From Sphingomonas sp. (lineage in GTDB: Bacteria > Pseudomonadota > Alphaproteobacteria > Sphingomonadales > Sphingomonadaceae), in NCBI GenBank assembly GCA_019635535.1, contig JAHBZH010000001.1:1082995-1146994 (forward strand): 64,000 nucleotides of DNA. The letters run 5' to 3'. The stretch's first letter is position 1. Every line of letters starts with the position of its first letter. Positions 29,103-41,651 of the stretch are shown here, piece by piece. The notes beneath the pieces were generated by a model, which was not told the origin of the DNA, searched no databases, and saw nothing but the letters and a program-made list of their open reading frames with translations. Both the position numbers and the translations under genes were made by a program.

Positions 29103-29474
29103 ATGCCGACGATCAACCAGCTGATCCGCAAGGGTCGCGAGCCGCAGAAGGCCAAGTCCAAGGTCCCTGCGATGGAGCAGAATCCGCAGAAGCGCGGCGT
29201 CTGCACCCGAGTCTACACCACCACCCCGAAGAAGCCGAACTCGGCGCTGCGCAAGGTCGCCAAGGTGCGCCTGACCAACCAGCGCGAGGTCATCAGCTAC
29301 ATTCCGGGCGAGGGCCACAACCTGCAGGAGCACAGCGTCGTGCTGATCCGCGGCGGCCGTGTGCGCGACCTTCCGGGCGTGCGCTACCATGTGCTGCGCG
29401 GCGTGCTCGACACGCAGGGCGTCAAGGACCGCAAGCAGAGCCGTTCCAAATACGGCGCCAAGCGTCCGAAGTAA
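29103..29474 (+). CDS. rpsL: 30S ribosomal protein S12
   Basis: 123 residues (E. coli 124). S12 sits at the decoding centre; the streptomycin-related segments [16 protein letters not shown] and [11 protein letters not shown] are intact and carry the wild-type lysines. It is the first gene of the str operon, 15 bases before rpsG. A probable promoter lies at 28903. Confidence 0.99.
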   Translation: MPTINQLIRKGREPQKAKSKVPAMEQNPQKRGVCTRVYTTTPKKPNSALRKVAKVRLTNQREVISYIPGEGHNLQEHSVVLIRGGRVRDLPGVRYHVLRGVLDTQGVKDRKQSRSKYGAKRPK

Positions 29475-29489
29475 GGGGAGACCAGAGCA

Positions 29490-29960
29490 ATGTCCCGTCG
29501 TCGTCGCCCCGAGAAGCGCGAAATCCTCCCCGATCCGAAGTTCGGGGATGTCGTCCTGTCGAAGTTCATGAACAACATCATGCTCGACGGCAAGAAGTCC
29601 ACCGCCGAAGGCATCGTCTATGGCGCGCTCGACAATGTCGAATCGCGTGCCAAGAAGGATCCGATCGGCGTGTTCCATGAGGCGCTCAACAATGTGAAGC
29701 CGGGCATCGAGGTCCGCTCCCGCCGGGTCGGCGGCGCGACCTACCAGGTGCCGGTCGAGGTGCGTCCGGAGCGCGCCCAGGCGCTCGCCATCCGCTGGCT
29801 GATCTCCGCCGCGCGCGCCCGGTCCGAAAAGACCATGGCGGGCCGCCTGTCCGGCGAGCTGCTCGACGCGTCGAGCAATCGCGGCAACGCGGTCAAGAAG
29901 CGCGAGGACACGCACCGCATGGCCGAGGCGAACCGCGCCTTCAGCCACTACCGCTGGTAA
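29490..29960 (+). CDS. rpsG: 30S ribosomal protein S7
   Basis: 156 residues, the common bacterial length. S7 initiates assembly of the 30S head by binding the 3' domain of 16S rRNA. It starts with [19 protein letters not shown] and ends with [12 protein letters not shown] as expected. The rpsL-rpsG gap is only 15 bases, so the S7 autoregulatory structure that E. coli has there cannot be present in the same form. Confidence 0.99.
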   Translation: MSRRRRPEKREILPDPKFGDVVLSKFMNNIMLDGKKSTAEGIVYGALDNVESRAKKDPIGVFHEALNNVKPGIEVRSRRVGGATYQVPVEVRPERAQALAIRWLISAARARSEKTMAGRLSGELLDASSNRGNAVKKREDTHRMAEANRAFSHYRW

Positions 29961-29978
29961 GACAGACACCTATATTGT

Positions 29979-30003
29979 GGGGAGCCGGATCGCCCGGCTC
30001 CCC
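29979..30003 (+). promoter_or_regulatory. Perfect hairpin between rpsG and fusA
   Basis: GGGGAGCCGG and CCGGCTCCCC pair over 10 bp around a 5-base loop, 21 bases before the fusA start. No T-run follows, so it is not a standard terminator. It may mark a processing site or slow readthrough into fusA. Confidence 0.6.
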
Positions 30004-30024
30004 GCATCGCTAAGGAATTACGAC

Positions 30025-32118
<2,094 letters not shown>

Positions 32119-32162
32119 GCGTGCTTCCTTGAACGTGAACAGAAAGACGAGGGTTAGGGAAA

Positions 32163-33353
32163 ATGGCGAAAGCTAAGTTCGAGCGGACGAAGCCGCACTG
32201 CAATATCGGCACCATCGGTCACGTCGACCATGGCAAGACGTCGCTCACTGCGGCGATCACGAAGGTCCTCGCCGAGACCGGCGGCGCGACGTTCGTGGAC
32301 TATGCGAACATCGACAAGGCGCCGGAAGAGCGTGAGCGCGGCATCACCATCTCGACGGCGCACGTCGAGTATGAGACCGGCGCGCGTCACTATGCGCACG
32401 TCGATTGCCCGGGCCACGCCGACTATGTGAAGAACATGATCACCGGCGCCGCCCAGATGGACGGCGCGATCCTGGTCGTGTCCGCCGCCGACGGCCCGAT
32501 GCCGCAGACCAAGGAGCACATCCTGCTCGCCAAGCAGGTCGGCGTGCCGACCATGGTGGTCTTCCTCAACAAGGTCGATCAGGTCGACGATCCCGAGCTG
32601 CTCGAGCTGGTCGAGCTCGAAATCCGCGAGGAGCTCTCCAAGCGCGACTTCGACGGCGACAACATTCCGATCATCGCGGGCTCGGCGCTCGCCGCCCTCG
32701 AGGATTCGAACGACGAGATCGGCAAGCAGGCGATCCTGAAGCTGATGGCCGCCGTCGACGAGTGGATCCCGCAGCCGGAGCGTCCGCTGGACAAGCCGTT
32801 CCTGATGCCGATCGAGGACGTGTTCTCGATTTCGGGCCGCGGCACGGTCGTCACCGGCCGTGTCGAGACCGGCGTCGTCAAGGTGGGCGAGGAAGTCGAG
32901 ATCGTCGGCATCAAGGACACCAAGAAGACGACCGTCACCGGCGTCGAGATGTTCCGCAAGCTGCTCGATCAGGGCGAGGCGGGCGACAATATCGGCGCGC
33001 TGATCCGCGGCGTCGGCCGTGAGGAAGTCGAGCGCGGCCAGGTTCTGGCCAAGCCGGGTTCGATCACGCCGCACACCGAGTTCACTTCGGAAGTCTATGT
33101 GCTTTCGAAGGACGAGGGCGGCCGTCACACGCCGTTCTTCGCGAACTATCGTCCGCAATTCTACTTCCGGACCACGGACGTCACCGGCGAGGTCATCCTT
33201 CCCGAGGGCACCGAGATGGTCATGCCCGGCGACAATGTTCAGCTTGCCGTCAAGCTGATCGCGCCGATCGCCATGGACCAGGGTCTGCGCTTCGCGATCC
33301 GCGAAGGCGGCCGGACCGTCGGCGCGGGGGTTGTCGCGTCGATCACGAAGTAA
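32163..33353 (+). CDS. tuf: Elongation factor Tu
   Basis: 396 residues (E. coli 394). GTPase that carries aminoacyl-tRNA to the ribosome. G1 GHVDHGKTS, the switch I region [22 protein letters not shown] and the kirromycin/aminoacyl-tRNA domain II-III sequences are complete. It is the only tuf copy in the window; many Proteobacteria have a second one elsewhere. A terminator-like hairpin follows. Confidence 0.99.
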   Translation: MAKAKFERTKPHCNIGTIGHVDHGKTSLTAAITKVLAETGGATFVDYANIDKAPEERERGITISTAHVEYETGARHYAHVDCPGHADYVKNMITGAAQMDGAILVVSAADGPMPQTKEHILLAKQVGVPTMVVFLNKVDQVDDPELLELVELEIREELSKRDFDGDNIPIIAGSALAALEDSNDEIGKQAILKLMAAVDEWIPQPERPLDKPFLMPIEDVFSISGRGTVVTGRVETGVVKVGEEVEIVGIKDTKKTTVTGVEMFRKLLDQGEAGDNIGALIRGVGREEVERGQVLAKPGSITPHTEFTSEVYVLSKDEGGRHTPFFANYRPQFYFRTTDVTGEVILPEGTEMVMPGDNVQLAVKLIAPIAMDQGLRFAIREGGRTVGAGVVASITK

Positions 33354-33359
33354 TATAGG

Positions 33360-33404
33360 GCGAGCCGCTCGGGTCTCTCGGGAGATTCGGGCGGCTCGCT
33401 TTTT
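33360..33404 (+). terminator. Terminator-like hairpin after tuf
   Basis: GCGAGCCGC (33360-33368) and GCGGCTCGC (33391-33399) form the base of a stem that extends inward with two mismatches over 18 positions, followed by TTTTTA. It would end or attenuate the str transcript before the S10 genes, which then need their own promoter in the 94 bases upstream of rpsJ. Confidence 0.8.
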
Positions 33405-33498
33405 ATGAGTGTGTCAGGCCATTCCGGGCCTTTCGGGTCCGGACCGGCCATATTTGTTTTCGGCCCTTCGGGGTGGCTCTTTCGCATCGGTAATGGAC

Positions 33499-33810
<312 letters not shown>

Positions 33811-33925
33811 CGCCAGCCCGAGACAGGGATACCGCCGGGCTTGCCCGGGTCTGCGTCCCCGCCGTTTCGCCTCCGGGCGGGACTTTGGCCCAGGCGGGGC
33901 ACGCATCGTTTTAGAGGGTCAGCAC

Positions 33926-33952
33926 GCCCCCGAGCCGTTTCGGATCGGGGGC
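33926..33952 (+). promoter_or_regulatory. Hairpin in the rpsJ-rplC intergenic region
   Basis: GCCCCCGA (33926-33933) and TCGGGGGC (33945-33952) form an 8-bp stem, 22 bases before the rplC start. The 164-base gap between rpsJ and rplC is unusually long for this operon and is full of GC-rich inverted repeats (also CCCCGCC and GGCGGGG around 33857 and 33893). A ribosomal-protein feedback site is possible but not shown. Confidence 0.45.
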
Positions 33953-33974
33953 CTCTGTATGAGGAGTATGGATC

Positions 33975-34880
33975 ATGCGCACTGGCGTGATCGCGAAGAA
34001 AGTGGGGATGACCCGCCTGTTCCAGGAAGATGGCCGGCACGTGCCCGTCACCGTCCTGGCGCTCGACAATCTGCAGGTCGTCGCCCGCCGCGAGGAAGGG
34101 CGCGATGGCTATAATGCCGTCCAGCTCGGCGCGGGCGCGGCCAAGGCGAAGAACCTGACCAAGCCGGAGCGCGGCCATTTCGGCAAGGCCGAGGTGGAGC
34201 CCAAGGCGAAGGTCGTCGAATTCCGCGTCGCCGAGGATGCGCTCCTCGACGTCGGCTCGGAGATCGCCGCCAGTCATTTCGTCGCCGGCCAGCTGGTCGA
34301 TATCCAGGGCGTGACCCAGGGCAAGGGCTTTGCCGGCGCGATGAAGCGCTGGGGCTTCGGCGGTCTGCGCGCCACCCACGGCGTCTCCGTTTCGCACCGC
34401 TCGCACGGCTCGACCGGCAACCGCCAGGATCCGGGCCGCGTCTTCAAGAACAAGAAGATGGCCGGCCATATGGGCGCGCGCAATCGCACCCAGCAGAATC
34501 TGGAAGTCGTGCTGACCGACATTCCGCGCGGCCTGATCTTCGTGAAGGGCTCGGTGCCCGGTCACAAGGGCGGCTGGCTGATCGTCAAGGATTCGGTGAA
34601 GGTCGATCGTCATGCCGATGCGCCCTATCCGGCCGGCCTCAAGGAACTGCTGAAGAAGGCGGATCTGGAAGAGGCGCCGATCGCGGGCATGGTCGATGAC
34701 GGCGCCGTCCACGAAATTCCGGCGCTGCCGAGCGACGAGGAAGTCGCGGCGATCGCCGCCGAGCAGGAAGCCGGCGCGATCGAAGCCGAGGCCGCTGCCG
34801 CCGCTGAAGAGACTCCCGCCACCGACGAAGCGACGCCCGAGGGCGACGCGCCGGCGGCCGACGAAAGCAAGGAAGGCTGA
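33975..34880 (+). CDS. rplC: 50S ribosomal protein L3 with long acidic tail
   Basis: 301 residues, against 209 in E. coli. Residues 1-213 are normal L3, including the peptidyl-transferase-near loop [24 protein letters not shown] and [16 protein letters not shown]. Residues about 215-301 are an extra Ala/Glu-rich acidic tail (for example [19 protein letters not shown], ending PAADESKEG), probably disordered and solvent exposed. Similar but often shorter tails occur in other sphingomonads. The start has GAGGAG upstream. It is followed after one base by rplD. Confidence 0.97.
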   Translation: MRTGVIAKKVGMTRLFQEDGRHVPVTVLALDNLQVVARREEGRDGYNAVQLGAGAAKAKNLTKPERGHFGKAEVEPKAKVVEFRVAEDALLDVGSEIAASHFVAGQLVDIQGVTQGKGFAGAMKRWGFGGLRATHGVSVSHRSHGSTGNRQDPGRVFKNKKMAGHMGARNRTQQNLEVVLTDIPRGLIFVKGSVPGHKGGWLIVKDSVKVDRHADAPYPAGLKELLKKADLEEAPIAGMVDDGAVHEIPALPSDEEVAAIAAEQEAGAIEAEAAAAAEETPATDEATPEGDAPAADESKEG

Positions 34881-34881
34881 C

Positions 34882-35511
34882 ATGAAGGTCAAGGTCCAGA
34901 CCCTCGACGGCAAGGGCAAGGGCTCCGACCTGGAGCTCAACGATGCCGTGTTCGGCGTCGAGCCGCGCGCCGACATCCTGCACCGGGTCGTCACCTGGCA
35001 GCTCGAGAAGCGCCGCGGCACCGCCCGCGCCGCCCGCGAGCGGTCCGATGTCGCCCGCACCGGCAAGAAGTTCGGCCGGCAGAAGGGCGGCGGCACCGCC
35101 CGTCACGGCGATCGCCGCGCCCCGATCTTCATCGGCGGCGGCAAGGCCCACGGGCCCCGCGTCCGCGATTTCGATCCGTCGCTGAACAAGAAGGTTCGCG
35201 CGCTCGGCCTCAGGATGGCGCTCTCGGCGAAGGCCAGGGACGGCAATCTGGTCGTGCTCGACAATCTCGATCTCAGCGAGGCGAAGACCGCCGCGCTGCA
35301 GGCGCAGCTCGGCAAGCTCGGCCTCGGCAAGACCGCCCTGGTGATCGACGGCGACGCGCTGAACGTCGGCTTCGCGCACGCTTCGGCCAATCTGCGCGAG
35401 ATCGATCTCCTCCCGGCGATCGGGGCGAACGTCTACGACATCCTCAATCACGAGACTCTGGTGCTGACCCGCGCCGCGGTCGAAAAGCTGGAGGCCCGGT
35501 TCAATGGCTAA
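34882..35511 (+). CDS. rplD: 50S ribosomal protein L4
   Basis: 209 residues (E. coli 201). An exit-tunnel protein and, in E. coli, the autogenous regulator of the S10 operon. [28 protein letters not shown] is the conserved tunnel loop. The ATG at 34882 is one base after the rplC stop, and the end overlaps rplW by 8 bases. Confidence 0.98.
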   Translation: MKVKVQTLDGKGKGSDLELNDAVFGVEPRADILHRVVTWQLEKRRGTARAARERSDVARTGKKFGRQKGGGTARHGDRRAPIFIGGGKAHGPRVRDFDPSLNKKVRALGLRMALSAKARDGNLVVLDNLDLSEAKTAALQAQLGKLGLGKTALVIDGDALNVGFAHASANLREIDLLPAIGANVYDILNHETLVLTRAAVEKLEARFNG

Positions 35512-35827
35512 GGCGAAGCAGAGCGCGGCGCCGAAGATCGACGTCAATCATTACGACGTCGTTCTCGCCCCCCACATCACCGAGAAGTCGACCCTGCTCA
35601 GCGAGCACAATGCGGTCGTCTTCAAGGTCGCGGGCGGTGCCACCAAGCCGCAGATCAAGGCGGCGGTCGAGGCGCTGTTCGGCGTCGGCGTGACCGGCGT
35701 CAACACGATCACGTCGAAGGGCAAGACCAAACGCTGGAAGGGCAAGCCCTACACGCGCTCGGACGTCAAGAAGGCGATCGTCACCCTGAAGGACGGCGAT
35801 AGCATCGACGTCACCACCGGTATCTGA
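35504..35827 (+). CDS. rplW: 50S ribosomal protein L23
   Basis: 107 residues (E. coli 100). L23 lies at the tunnel exit and docks trigger factor and SRP. It begins [29 protein letters not shown]; the first dozen residues are an extension typical of alphaproteobacteria. It overlaps rplD by 8 bases, and rplB follows after 10. Confidence 0.98.
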   Translation: MAKAKQSAAPKIDVNHYDVVLAPHITEKSTLLSEHNAVVFKVAGGATKPQIKAAVEALFGVGVTGVNTITSKGKTKRWKGKPYTRSDVKKAIVTLKDGDSIDVTTGI

Positions 35828-35837
35828 GGCGCGGAAC

Positions 35838-36674
35838 ATGGCACTCAAGCAATATAACCCGACGACCTCGTCACAGCGCGGCCTGATCCTCGTCGACAAG
35901 TCGGCGCTCTGGAAGGGCAAGCCGGTCAAGGCGCTCGTCGAAGGCAAGCGCAAGACGGGCGGCCGCAACAACAAGGGCCATGTGACGTCGCGCGGCATCG
36001 CCGGCGGCCACAAGCAGAAATATCGCGTGATCGATTTCAAGCGCCGCAAGTGGGACCAGCCCGCGACGGTCGAGCGCCTGGAATATGATCCGAACCGGAC
36101 CGCGTTCATCGCCCTCGTCAAATATGAGGACGGCGAGCTGGCCTATATCCTGGCGCCGCAGCGTCTCGCCCAGGGCGACACGGTGATCGCCGGCAAGAAG
36201 GTCGACGTGAAGCCGGGCAACGCGATGGAGCTGGGCCAGATGCCGGTCGGCACCATCGTCCACAATGTGGAGATGAAGGCCGGCAAGGGCGGCCAGATCG
36301 CCCGCGCCGCCGGCACCTATGTCCAGGTCGTCGGCCGCGACAAGGGGATGGTGATCGTCCGCCTCAATTCGGGCGAGCAGCGCTATATCCACGCGGCCTG
36401 CATGGGCACGGTCGGCGCGGTGTCCAATCCGGACAACCAGAACCAGAATTTCGCCAAGGCCGGCCGCACCCGCTGGAAGGGTCGTCGTCCGCTCACCCGC
36501 GGCGTCGCCAAGAACCCGGTCGATCACCCGCATGGCGGCGGCGAAGGCCGCACCTCGGGCGGCCGTCACCCGGTCACTCCGTGGGGCAAGCCCACCAAGG
36601 GCGCCCGCACCCGCAAGAACAAGGCGACGGACAAGATGATCATCCGTTCGCGTCACGCGAAGAAGAAGAGGTAG
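35838..36674 (+). CDS. rplB: 50S ribosomal protein L2
   Basis: 278 residues (E. coli 273). L2 supports the peptidyl-transferase centre and subunit association. The conserved C-terminal block [30 protein letters not shown], with the functionally important His in PHGGGEG, is complete. Two bases separate it from rpsS. Confidence 0.99.
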   Translation: MALKQYNPTTSSQRGLILVDKSALWKGKPVKALVEGKRKTGGRNNKGHVTSRGIAGGHKQKYRVIDFKRRKWDQPATVERLEYDPNRTAFIALVKYEDGELAYILAPQRLAQGDTVIAGKKVDVKPGNAMELGQMPVGTIVHNVEMKAGKGGQIARAAGTYVQVVGRDKGMVIVRLNSGEQRYIHAACMGTVGAVSNPDNQNQNFAKAGRTRWKGRRPLTRGVAKNPVDHPHGGGEGRTSGGRHPVTPWGKPTKGARTRKNKATDKMIIRSRHAKKKR

Positions 36675-36676
36675 TC

Positions 36677-36952
36677 ATGGCCCGCTCCGTCTGGAAAGGT
36701 CCGTTCGTCGAGCTGTCGCTGCTGAAGAAGGCAGAGACCGCGCAGGAGGCCGGTGGCCGCGCCCCGATCAAGACCTGGTCGCGCCGCTCCACCATCCTGC
36801 CGCAGTTCGTCGGGCTGACGTTCAACGTCTACAATGGCCGCAAGTTCGTGCCCGTGTCCGTCAACGAGGACATGGTCGGCATGAAGCTCGGCGAGTTCGC
36901 GCCGACCCGCTACTTCCCGGGCCACGCCGCCGACAAGAAGGGCAAGAGGTAA
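36677..36952 (+). CDS. rpsS: 30S ribosomal protein S19
   Basis: 91 residues (E. coli 92), starting [20 protein letters not shown]. It binds the 30S head with S13. The start at 36677 lies two bases after rplB; the frame is open upstream inside rplB, but that part is not S19. Confidence 0.98.
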   Translation: MARSVWKGPFVELSLLKKAETAQEAGGRAPIKTWSRRSTILPQFVGLTFNVYNGRKFVPVSVNEDMVGMKLGEFAPTRYFPGHAADKKGKR

Positions 36953-36955
36953 GTC

Positions 36956-37333
36956 ATGGGTAAGCCAAAGGCACCCCGCCGCGTCGCCGAGAATGAGGCG
37001 CTGTCGGTCGGTACGCAGATCCGCGGCTCCGCGCAGAAGCTCAATCTCGTCGCGGGCCTGATCCGCGGCAAGAAGGCCGACGAGGCGCTGAACATCCTCG
37101 CCTTCTCGCCCAAGGCGATGGCGCGCGATGTCCGCAAGGTGCTCGCCTCGGCGATCGCCAATGCGGAGAACAACCACAATCTCGACGTCGACAGCCTCGT
37201 CGTCGCCGAGGCCAGCGTCGGCAAGAGCCTGTCGATGAAGCGGTTCGCCACCCGCGCGCGGGGCCGGTCGACCCGGATTGTCAAGCCGTTCAGCCGCATC
37301 CGCGTCGTCGTGCGCGAGCAGGAAGAAGCATAA
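36956..37333 (+). CDS. rplV: 50S ribosomal protein L22
   Basis: 125 residues (E. coli 110). It lines the exit tunnel with a beta-hairpin ([18 protein letters not shown] region). It shares the final A of its stop with the rpsC start (TAATG), so the two are translationally coupled. Confidence 0.98.
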   Translation: MGKPKAPRRVAENEALSVGTQIRGSAQKLNLVAGLIRGKKADEALNILAFSPKAMARDVRKVLASAIANAENNHNLDVDSLVVAEASVGKSLSMKRFATRARGRSTRIVKPFSRIRVVVREQEEA

Positions 37334-38040
37334 TGGGTCAGAAAACCTCTCCGATCGGCCTTCGCCTCCAGATCAACCGGACCTGGGACAGCCGCTGGTA
37401 TGCGGACGGCGACGATTACGGCCGGCTGCTGCTCGAGGATCTGAAGATCCGCAAGTACATCCTGGAGACGCTGCCGCAGGCCGCGATCTCCAAGGTGGTG
37501 ATCGAGCGTCCGGCCAAGCTGTGCCGCGTCTCCATCTATGCCGCGCGCCCCGGCGTGATCATCGGCAAGAAGGGTTCGGACATCGAGAAGCTGCGCAAGA
37601 AGCTGGGCTCGATGACCTCTTCGGACGTGTCGCTGAACATCGTCGAGATCCGCAAGCCGGAGATCGACGCCCGCCTGGTCGCGCAGGGCATCGCCGATCA
37701 GCTCGAGCGCCGCATCGCCTTCCGCCGCGCCATGAAGCGCGCCGTGCAGTCGTCGATGCGCCTGGGCGCCGAGGGCATCCGCGTCGTCTGCGGCGGCCGT
37801 CTCGGCGGCGCCGAGATCGCGCGGACCGAGGGCTATCGCGAGGGCCGGGTGCCGCTGCACACGCTGCGCGCCCATATCGATTATGCCGAAGCGACCGCGC
37901 AGACGACTTACGGGGTCTGCGGCGTGAAGGTGTGGATCTTCAAGGGCGAGATTCTCGGCCACGATCCGCTGAGCCAGGACCGGCTGATGATGGAGGCCCA
38001 GACCTCCGGCGTCCGTCCGGCCCGCGACGACCGCCGTTAA
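37333..38040 (+). CDS. rpsC: 30S ribosomal protein S3
   Basis: 235 residues (E. coli 233). An N-terminal KH domain ([17 protein letters not shown]) and a C-terminal domain with [26 protein letters not shown] are present. S3 forms part of the mRNA entry channel and helicase. Twelve bases separate it from rplP. Confidence 0.98.
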   Translation: MGQKTSPIGLRLQINRTWDSRWYADGDDYGRLLLEDLKIRKYILETLPQAAISKVVIERPAKLCRVSIYAARPGVIIGKKGSDIEKLRKKLGSMTSSDVSLNIVEIRKPEIDARLVAQGIADQLERRIAFRRAMKRAVQSSMRLGAEGIRVVCGGRLGGAEIARTEGYREGRVPLHTLRAHIDYAEATAQTTYGVCGVKVWIFKGEILGHDPLSQDRLMMEAQTSGVRPARDDRR

Positions 38041-38052
38041 GGAACGAGTACA

Positions 38053-38484
38053 ATGCTGCAACCCAAACGCACCAAGTTCCGCAAGGCGTTCAAGGGCCGG
38101 ATTCACGGCGACGCCAAGGGCGGCACCGCGCTGAACTTCGGCGCCTTCGGCCTGAAGGCGATGGCGCCGGAGCGCATCACCGCGCGCCAGATCGAAGCGG
38201 CCCGCCGCGCGATCACCCGCCACATCAAGCGCCAGGGGCGCCTGTGGATCCGCATCTTCCCGGACGTTCCCGTCTCGTCGAAGCCGGCCGAAGTCCGCAT
38301 GGGCTCGGGCAAGGGCTCGCCGGAATATTGGGTCGCCCGCGTGAAGCCCGGCCGCATCCTGTTCGAGCTGGACGGCGTGCCCGGCCCGCTCGCCAAGGCC
38401 GCGTTCGAGCGCGCCGCGGAGAAGCTGCCGATCAAGACCAAGGTGGTCGCCCGCCTTGGCGAATCCCTGCTTGAGGACGCCTGA
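38053..38484 (+). CDS. rplP: 50S ribosomal protein L16
   Basis: 143 residues (E. coli 136), starting [24 protein letters not shown]. It contacts A-site tRNA. The Arg in [14 protein letters not shown] corresponds to the residue hydroxylated by YcfD/RoxA in E. coli (Arg81 of GKGKGNVEYWVA). One base separates it from rpmC. Confidence 0.98.
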   Translation: MLQPKRTKFRKAFKGRIHGDAKGGTALNFGAFGLKAMAPERITARQIEAARRAITRHIKRQGRLWIRIFPDVPVSSKPAEVRMGSGKGSPEYWVARVKPGRILFELDGVPGPLAKAAFERAAEKLPIKTKVVARLGESLLEDA

Positions 38485-38485
38485 C

Positions 38486-38695
38486 ATGGCCAAGTTCGAC
38501 GAGATTCAGAAAGAGACCGACGACCAGCTGAGCGATCGGCTGATCGAGCTGAAGCGCGAGCAGTTCAACCTGCGCTTCCAGGCGGCCACCAATCAGATCG
38601 AGAAGCCGTCGCGCGTCCGCGAGGTCCGCCGCGACATCGCCCGCATCAAGACGGCGCAGAACGAGCGCGCCCGCGCCGCCAAAGCGCAGGCCTGA
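38486..38695 (+). CDS. rpmC: 50S ribosomal protein L29
   Basis: 69 residues (E. coli 63), two helices: [21 protein letters not shown] and the [16 protein letters not shown] segment. It lies at the tunnel exit near L23. The ATG at 38486 is one base after rplP; an upstream in-frame ATG falls in the rplP coding end and is not used by the family. Confidence 0.97.
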   Translation: MAKFDEIQKETDDQLSDRLIELKREQFNLRFQAATNQIEKPSRVREVRRDIARIKTAQNERARAAKAQA

Positions 38696-38706
38696 GGAGT
38701 ATATCG

Positions 38707-39045
38707 ATGCCCAAGCGCGTCATGACCGGCACCGTGGTGTCCGACAAGACCGACAAGACCGTGGTGGTCCTGGTCGAGCGGCGGGTGAAGCACCCGCTCT
38801 ACGGCAAGATCATCAAGCTCTCGAAGAAGTATCACGCCCATGACGAGGCGAACGAGTTCAAGGCGGGCGAGACCGTGCGGATCGAGGAGACCGCGCCGAT
38901 CTCGAAGCTGAAGACCTGGAAGGTGCTCGACCGGGTCGACACCCATGCGACGCCGGAAAAGGCGGCGCCGAAGGGCAAGAGCAAGGCGAAGAAGGCCGAC
39001 ACCGAGGCGCCCGCCCCGGCCGAGGCCGAGACCGCCGAAGCGTAA
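38707..39045 (+). CDS. rpsQ: 30S ribosomal protein S17 with charged C-terminal extension
   Basis: 112 residues, against 84 in E. coli. Residues 1-78 are the normal OB fold ([40 protein letters not shown]). Residues about 80-112 are an added tail, first Lys-rich ([13 protein letters not shown]) and then Ala/Glu-rich. The tail is likely flexible at the 30S surface. Last gene before the 59-base gap to rplN. Confidence 0.97.
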   Translation: MPKRVMTGTVVSDKTDKTVVVLVERRVKHPLYGKIIKLSKKYHAHDEANEFKAGETVRIEETAPISKLKTWKVLDRVDTHATPEKAAPKGKSKAKKADTEAPAPAEAETAEA

Positions 39046-39104
39046 GCGAGTTCAACTGATCGCCGGACGGGTTCCGGTTGAAGTGAAGAGAAGGAATTGG
39101 ATCG

Positions 39105-39473
39105 ATGATCCAGATGCAGTCCAACCTTGAGGTCGCCGACAATAGCGGCGCCAAGCGCGTTCAGTGCATCAAGGTGCTGGGCGGTTCGAAGCGGCGCTTC
39201 GCCGGCGTGGGCGACATCATCGTCGTCTCCGTCAAGGAAGCCGCGCCGCGCGGCCGCGTGAAGAAGGGCGACGTCCACAAGGCCGTCATCGTCCGCACCG
39301 CCAAGGACATTCACCGTCCTGACGGTTCGACGATCCGCTTCGATTCGAACGCGGCCGTGCTGGTCAACAACAATCAGGAGCCGATCGGCACCCGCATCTT
39401 CGGGCCGGTCGTCCGCGAATTGCGCGCGAAGAAGCACATGAAGATCATCAGCCTCGCGCCGGAGGTGCTGTAA
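39105..39473 (+). CDS. rplN: 50S ribosomal protein L14
   Basis: 122 residues (E. coli 123), starting [28 protein letters not shown] subunit-interface protein and the binding site of silencing factor RsfS. First gene of the spc cluster; it shares a base with rplX (TAATG). Confidence 0.99.
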   Translation: MIQMQSNLEVADNSGAKRVQCIKVLGGSKRRFAGVGDIIVVSVKEAAPRGRVKKGDVHKAVIVRTAKDIHRPDGSTIRFDSNAAVLVNNNQEPIGTRIFGPVVRELRAKKHMKIISLAPEVL

Positions 39474-39793
39474 TGTCCGCCGCCAAGATCAAGAAAGGCG
39501 ACAAGGTCGTCGTCCTGTCCGGCAAGGACAAGGGCCGTCACGGCGAAGTGACGAAGGTGATGCCGAAGGAGGGCAAGGTGCTCGTCTCCGGCGTCAACGT
39601 CGCGGCGCGCCACCGCAAGCCGAGCCAGGCCAATCCGCAGGGTCGGATCGAGCGGAGCGAGGCGCCGCTGCATGTGTCGAAGGTCGCGATCGAGGATCCG
39701 AAGTCGGGCAAGCCCACGCGCGTCCGTTTCGAGGTCCGCGACGGGAAGAAGGTCCGGGTCGCGGTCCGGTCCGGGGAGCTGATCAATGGCTGA
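39473..39793 (+). CDS. rplX: 50S ribosomal protein L24
   Basis: 106 residues (E. coli 104) with the KOW motif [20 protein letters not shown] at residues 7-26. An assembly initiator of the 50S subunit. Its end overlaps rplE by 8 bases. Confidence 0.98.
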   Translation: MSAAKIKKGDKVVVLSGKDKGRHGEVTKVMPKEGKVLVSGVNVAARHRKPSQANPQGRIERSEAPLHVSKVAIEDPKSGKPTRVRFEVRDGKKVRVAVRSGELING

Positions 39794-40367
39794 CGCCAAA
39801 TATGTCGCGCGGATGCGCGCCGATTACGACAATCGCATCGTTCCGGCGATGATCGAGAAGTTCGGCTACAAGAACAGGCTCGAAGTGCCGAAGCTCGAGA
39901 AGATCGTGCTCAACATGGGCGTCGGCGAGGCGACCCAGGACAAGAAGAAGGTCGAGACGGCCGCCGCCGAGATGGAGCTGATCGCGGGCCAGAAGCCGGT
40001 GATCACCAAGGCGAAGAAGTCGATCGCGCAGTTCAAGCTGCGCGAGGGCATGCCGATCGGCGTGAAGGTCACGTTGCGCCGCGAGCGGATGTACGAGTTC
40101 GTCGACCGGCTGGTCACGATCGCGCTGCCGCGCGTGCGCGACTTCCGCGGCCTCAACCCGAAGTCGTTCGACGGCCGCGGCAATTATGCGATGGGTCTCA
40201 AGGAGCAGATCGTGTTCCCGGAGATCAACTATGACCGGATCGAGAAGGTCCGCGGCATGGACATCATCGTCACCACCTCTGCGAAGACGGACGAGGAAGC
40301 GCGCGAGCTGCTGCGCCTCTTCAACTTCCCGTTCCCGCAGGATCAGGATCAGAAGCAGGCGGCCTGA
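39786..40367 (+). CDS. rplE: 50S ribosomal protein L5
   Basis: 193 residues (E. coli 179). It binds 5S rRNA. Conserved segments are [37 protein letters not shown] and the P-site loop [24 protein letters not shown]. It carries a C-terminal Gln/Asp extension ([11 protein letters not shown]). Thirty-six bases separate it from rpsN. Confidence 0.98.
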   Translation: MADAKYVARMRADYDNRIVPAMIEKFGYKNRLEVPKLEKIVLNMGVGEATQDKKKVETAAAEMELIAGQKPVITKAKKSIAQFKLREGMPIGVKVTLRRERMYEFVDRLVTIALPRVRDFRGLNPKSFDGRGNYAMGLKEQIVFPEINYDRIEKVRGMDIIVTTSAKTDEEARELLRLFNFPFPQDQDQKQAA

Positions 40368-40403
40368 GGCCCCTGCTTGGATAAGAGGAAGAGAACTTAA
40401 GTC

Positions 40404-40709
40404 ATGGCGAAACTGAGTTCCGTGAACAAGAACGAGCGTCGCAAGAAGCTGGCGAAGAAATATGCCGGCCAATATGCGAAGCTGAAGGCGATCGCGAACG
40501 ACGAGAGCAAGGACGACACCGAGCGTCTCATTGCCCGTCTCAAGATGGCCGAAATCCCGCGCAACGCGAACCCGACCCGCATCCGCAACCGGTGCGAGCT
40601 GACGGGGCGCTCGCGCGCTTATTATCGCAAGTTCCGGCTGTCGCGCGTCATGCTGCGCGAACTGGGCAACAAGGGCCTGATCCCGGGCCTCACCAAGTCG
40701 AGCTGGTAA
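40404..40709 (+). CDS. rpsN: 30S ribosomal protein S14 (zinc-free form)
   Basis: 101 residues, the same length as E. coli. Only one Cys (NRCELTGR) is present, so this is the long C-minus form without a zinc ribbon. It ends [11 protein letters not shown] as usual. It sits between rplE and rpsH. Confidence 0.98.
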   Translation: MAKLSSVNKNERRKKLAKKYAGQYAKLKAIANDESKDDTERLIARLKMAEIPRNANPTRIRNRCELTGRSRAYYRKFRLSRVMLRELGNKGLIPGLTKSSW

Positions 40710-40719
40710 GGGCAAAGAT

Positions 40720-41115
40720 ATGCCGATGACCGATCCTTTGGGTGATATGCTCACCCGCATCCGCAACGGCCAGCAGGCGAAGAAGGACTCCGTCCTGTCG
40801 CCGGCATCGAAGCTGCGCGCCCGCGTGCTCGATGTGCTGCAGCGCGAAGGCTATATCCGCGGCTATTCCGAAGAGGCGTTGGGCGCCCACAAGGGGCTGC
40901 GGATCGAGCTGAAATATTTCGAGGGCCAGCCGGCGATCCAGCACGTGGCCCGCGTGTCCAAGCCGGGCCGCCGCGTCTATTCCGGTTCGCAGGAACTGCC
41001 GCGCGTGCGCAACGGCCTGGGCATCACCATCGTCTCGACGCCCCGCGGCGTTCTGTCGGACGCCGAAGCGCGGTCGCAGAATGTCGGCGGCGAAGTGCTC
41101 GCGGAGGTGTTCTGA
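40720..41115 (+). CDS. rpsH: 30S ribosomal protein S8
   Basis: 131 residues (E. coli 130), starting [18 protein letters not shown]. It binds helix 21 of 16S rRNA and is the feedback regulator of the spc operon in E. coli (target at rplE). It shares one base with rplF. Confidence 0.98.
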   Translation: MPMTDPLGDMLTRIRNGQQAKKDSVLSPASKLRARVLDVLQREGYIRGYSEEALGAHKGLRIELKYFEGQPAIQHVARVSKPGRRVYSGSQELPRVRNGLGITIVSTPRGVLSDAEARSQNVGGEVLAEVF

Positions 41116-41648
41116 TGTCCCGCATCGGTAAGCGGCCGGTGGAGCTTCCGTCCGGCGTGACGGCCACCACCGAAGGCCAGATCCTGTCGGTGAAGGGGCC
41201 GAAGGGCACGCTCACGCTGCAGATGCGTGACGAGATCAGCTACGAGATCGGCGAAGGCGCGATCAGCGTTCAGCCGGCCAATGCGACCAAGCAGGCGCGG
41301 GCCTTCTGGGGCATGCAGCGCACCCTGGTCCAGAATCTCGTGACCGGCGTGACCGAGGGCTTCACCAAGGTCCTGGAAATCACCGGCGTCGGCTATCGCG
41401 CCGCGGCGCAGGGCAAGAATCTGCGCCTGCAGCTCGGCTACAGCCACGACGTCAACATCGCGGTGCCGGAAGGCCTGGAGGTGAAGACGCCCGATCAGAC
41501 CACGGTCGAGATCAGCGGCATCGATCGCCAGAAGGTCGGCCAGCTCGCCGCCGAGATCCGCCGCTGGCGCAAGCCCGAGCCCTACAAGGGCAAGGGCATC
41601 AAGTATCGCGGCGAATATATCTTCCGCAAGGAAGGGAAGAAGAAGTAA
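41115..41648 (+). CDS. rplF: 50S ribosomal protein L6
   Basis: 177 residues, the same as E. coli. Two tandem L6 folds; the C-terminal signature [31 protein letters not shown] is complete. It lies near the sarcin-ricin loop and factor-binding site. Three bases separate it from rplR. Confidence 0.99.
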   Translation: MSRIGKRPVELPSGVTATTEGQILSVKGPKGTLTLQMRDEISYEIGEGAISVQPANATKQARAFWGMQRTLVQNLVTGVTEGFTKVLEITGVGYRAAAQGKNLRLQLGYSHDVNIAVPEGLEVKTPDQTTVEISGIDRQKVGQLAAEIRRWRKPEPYKGKGIKYRGEYIFRKEGKKK

Positions 41649-41651
41649 GCC

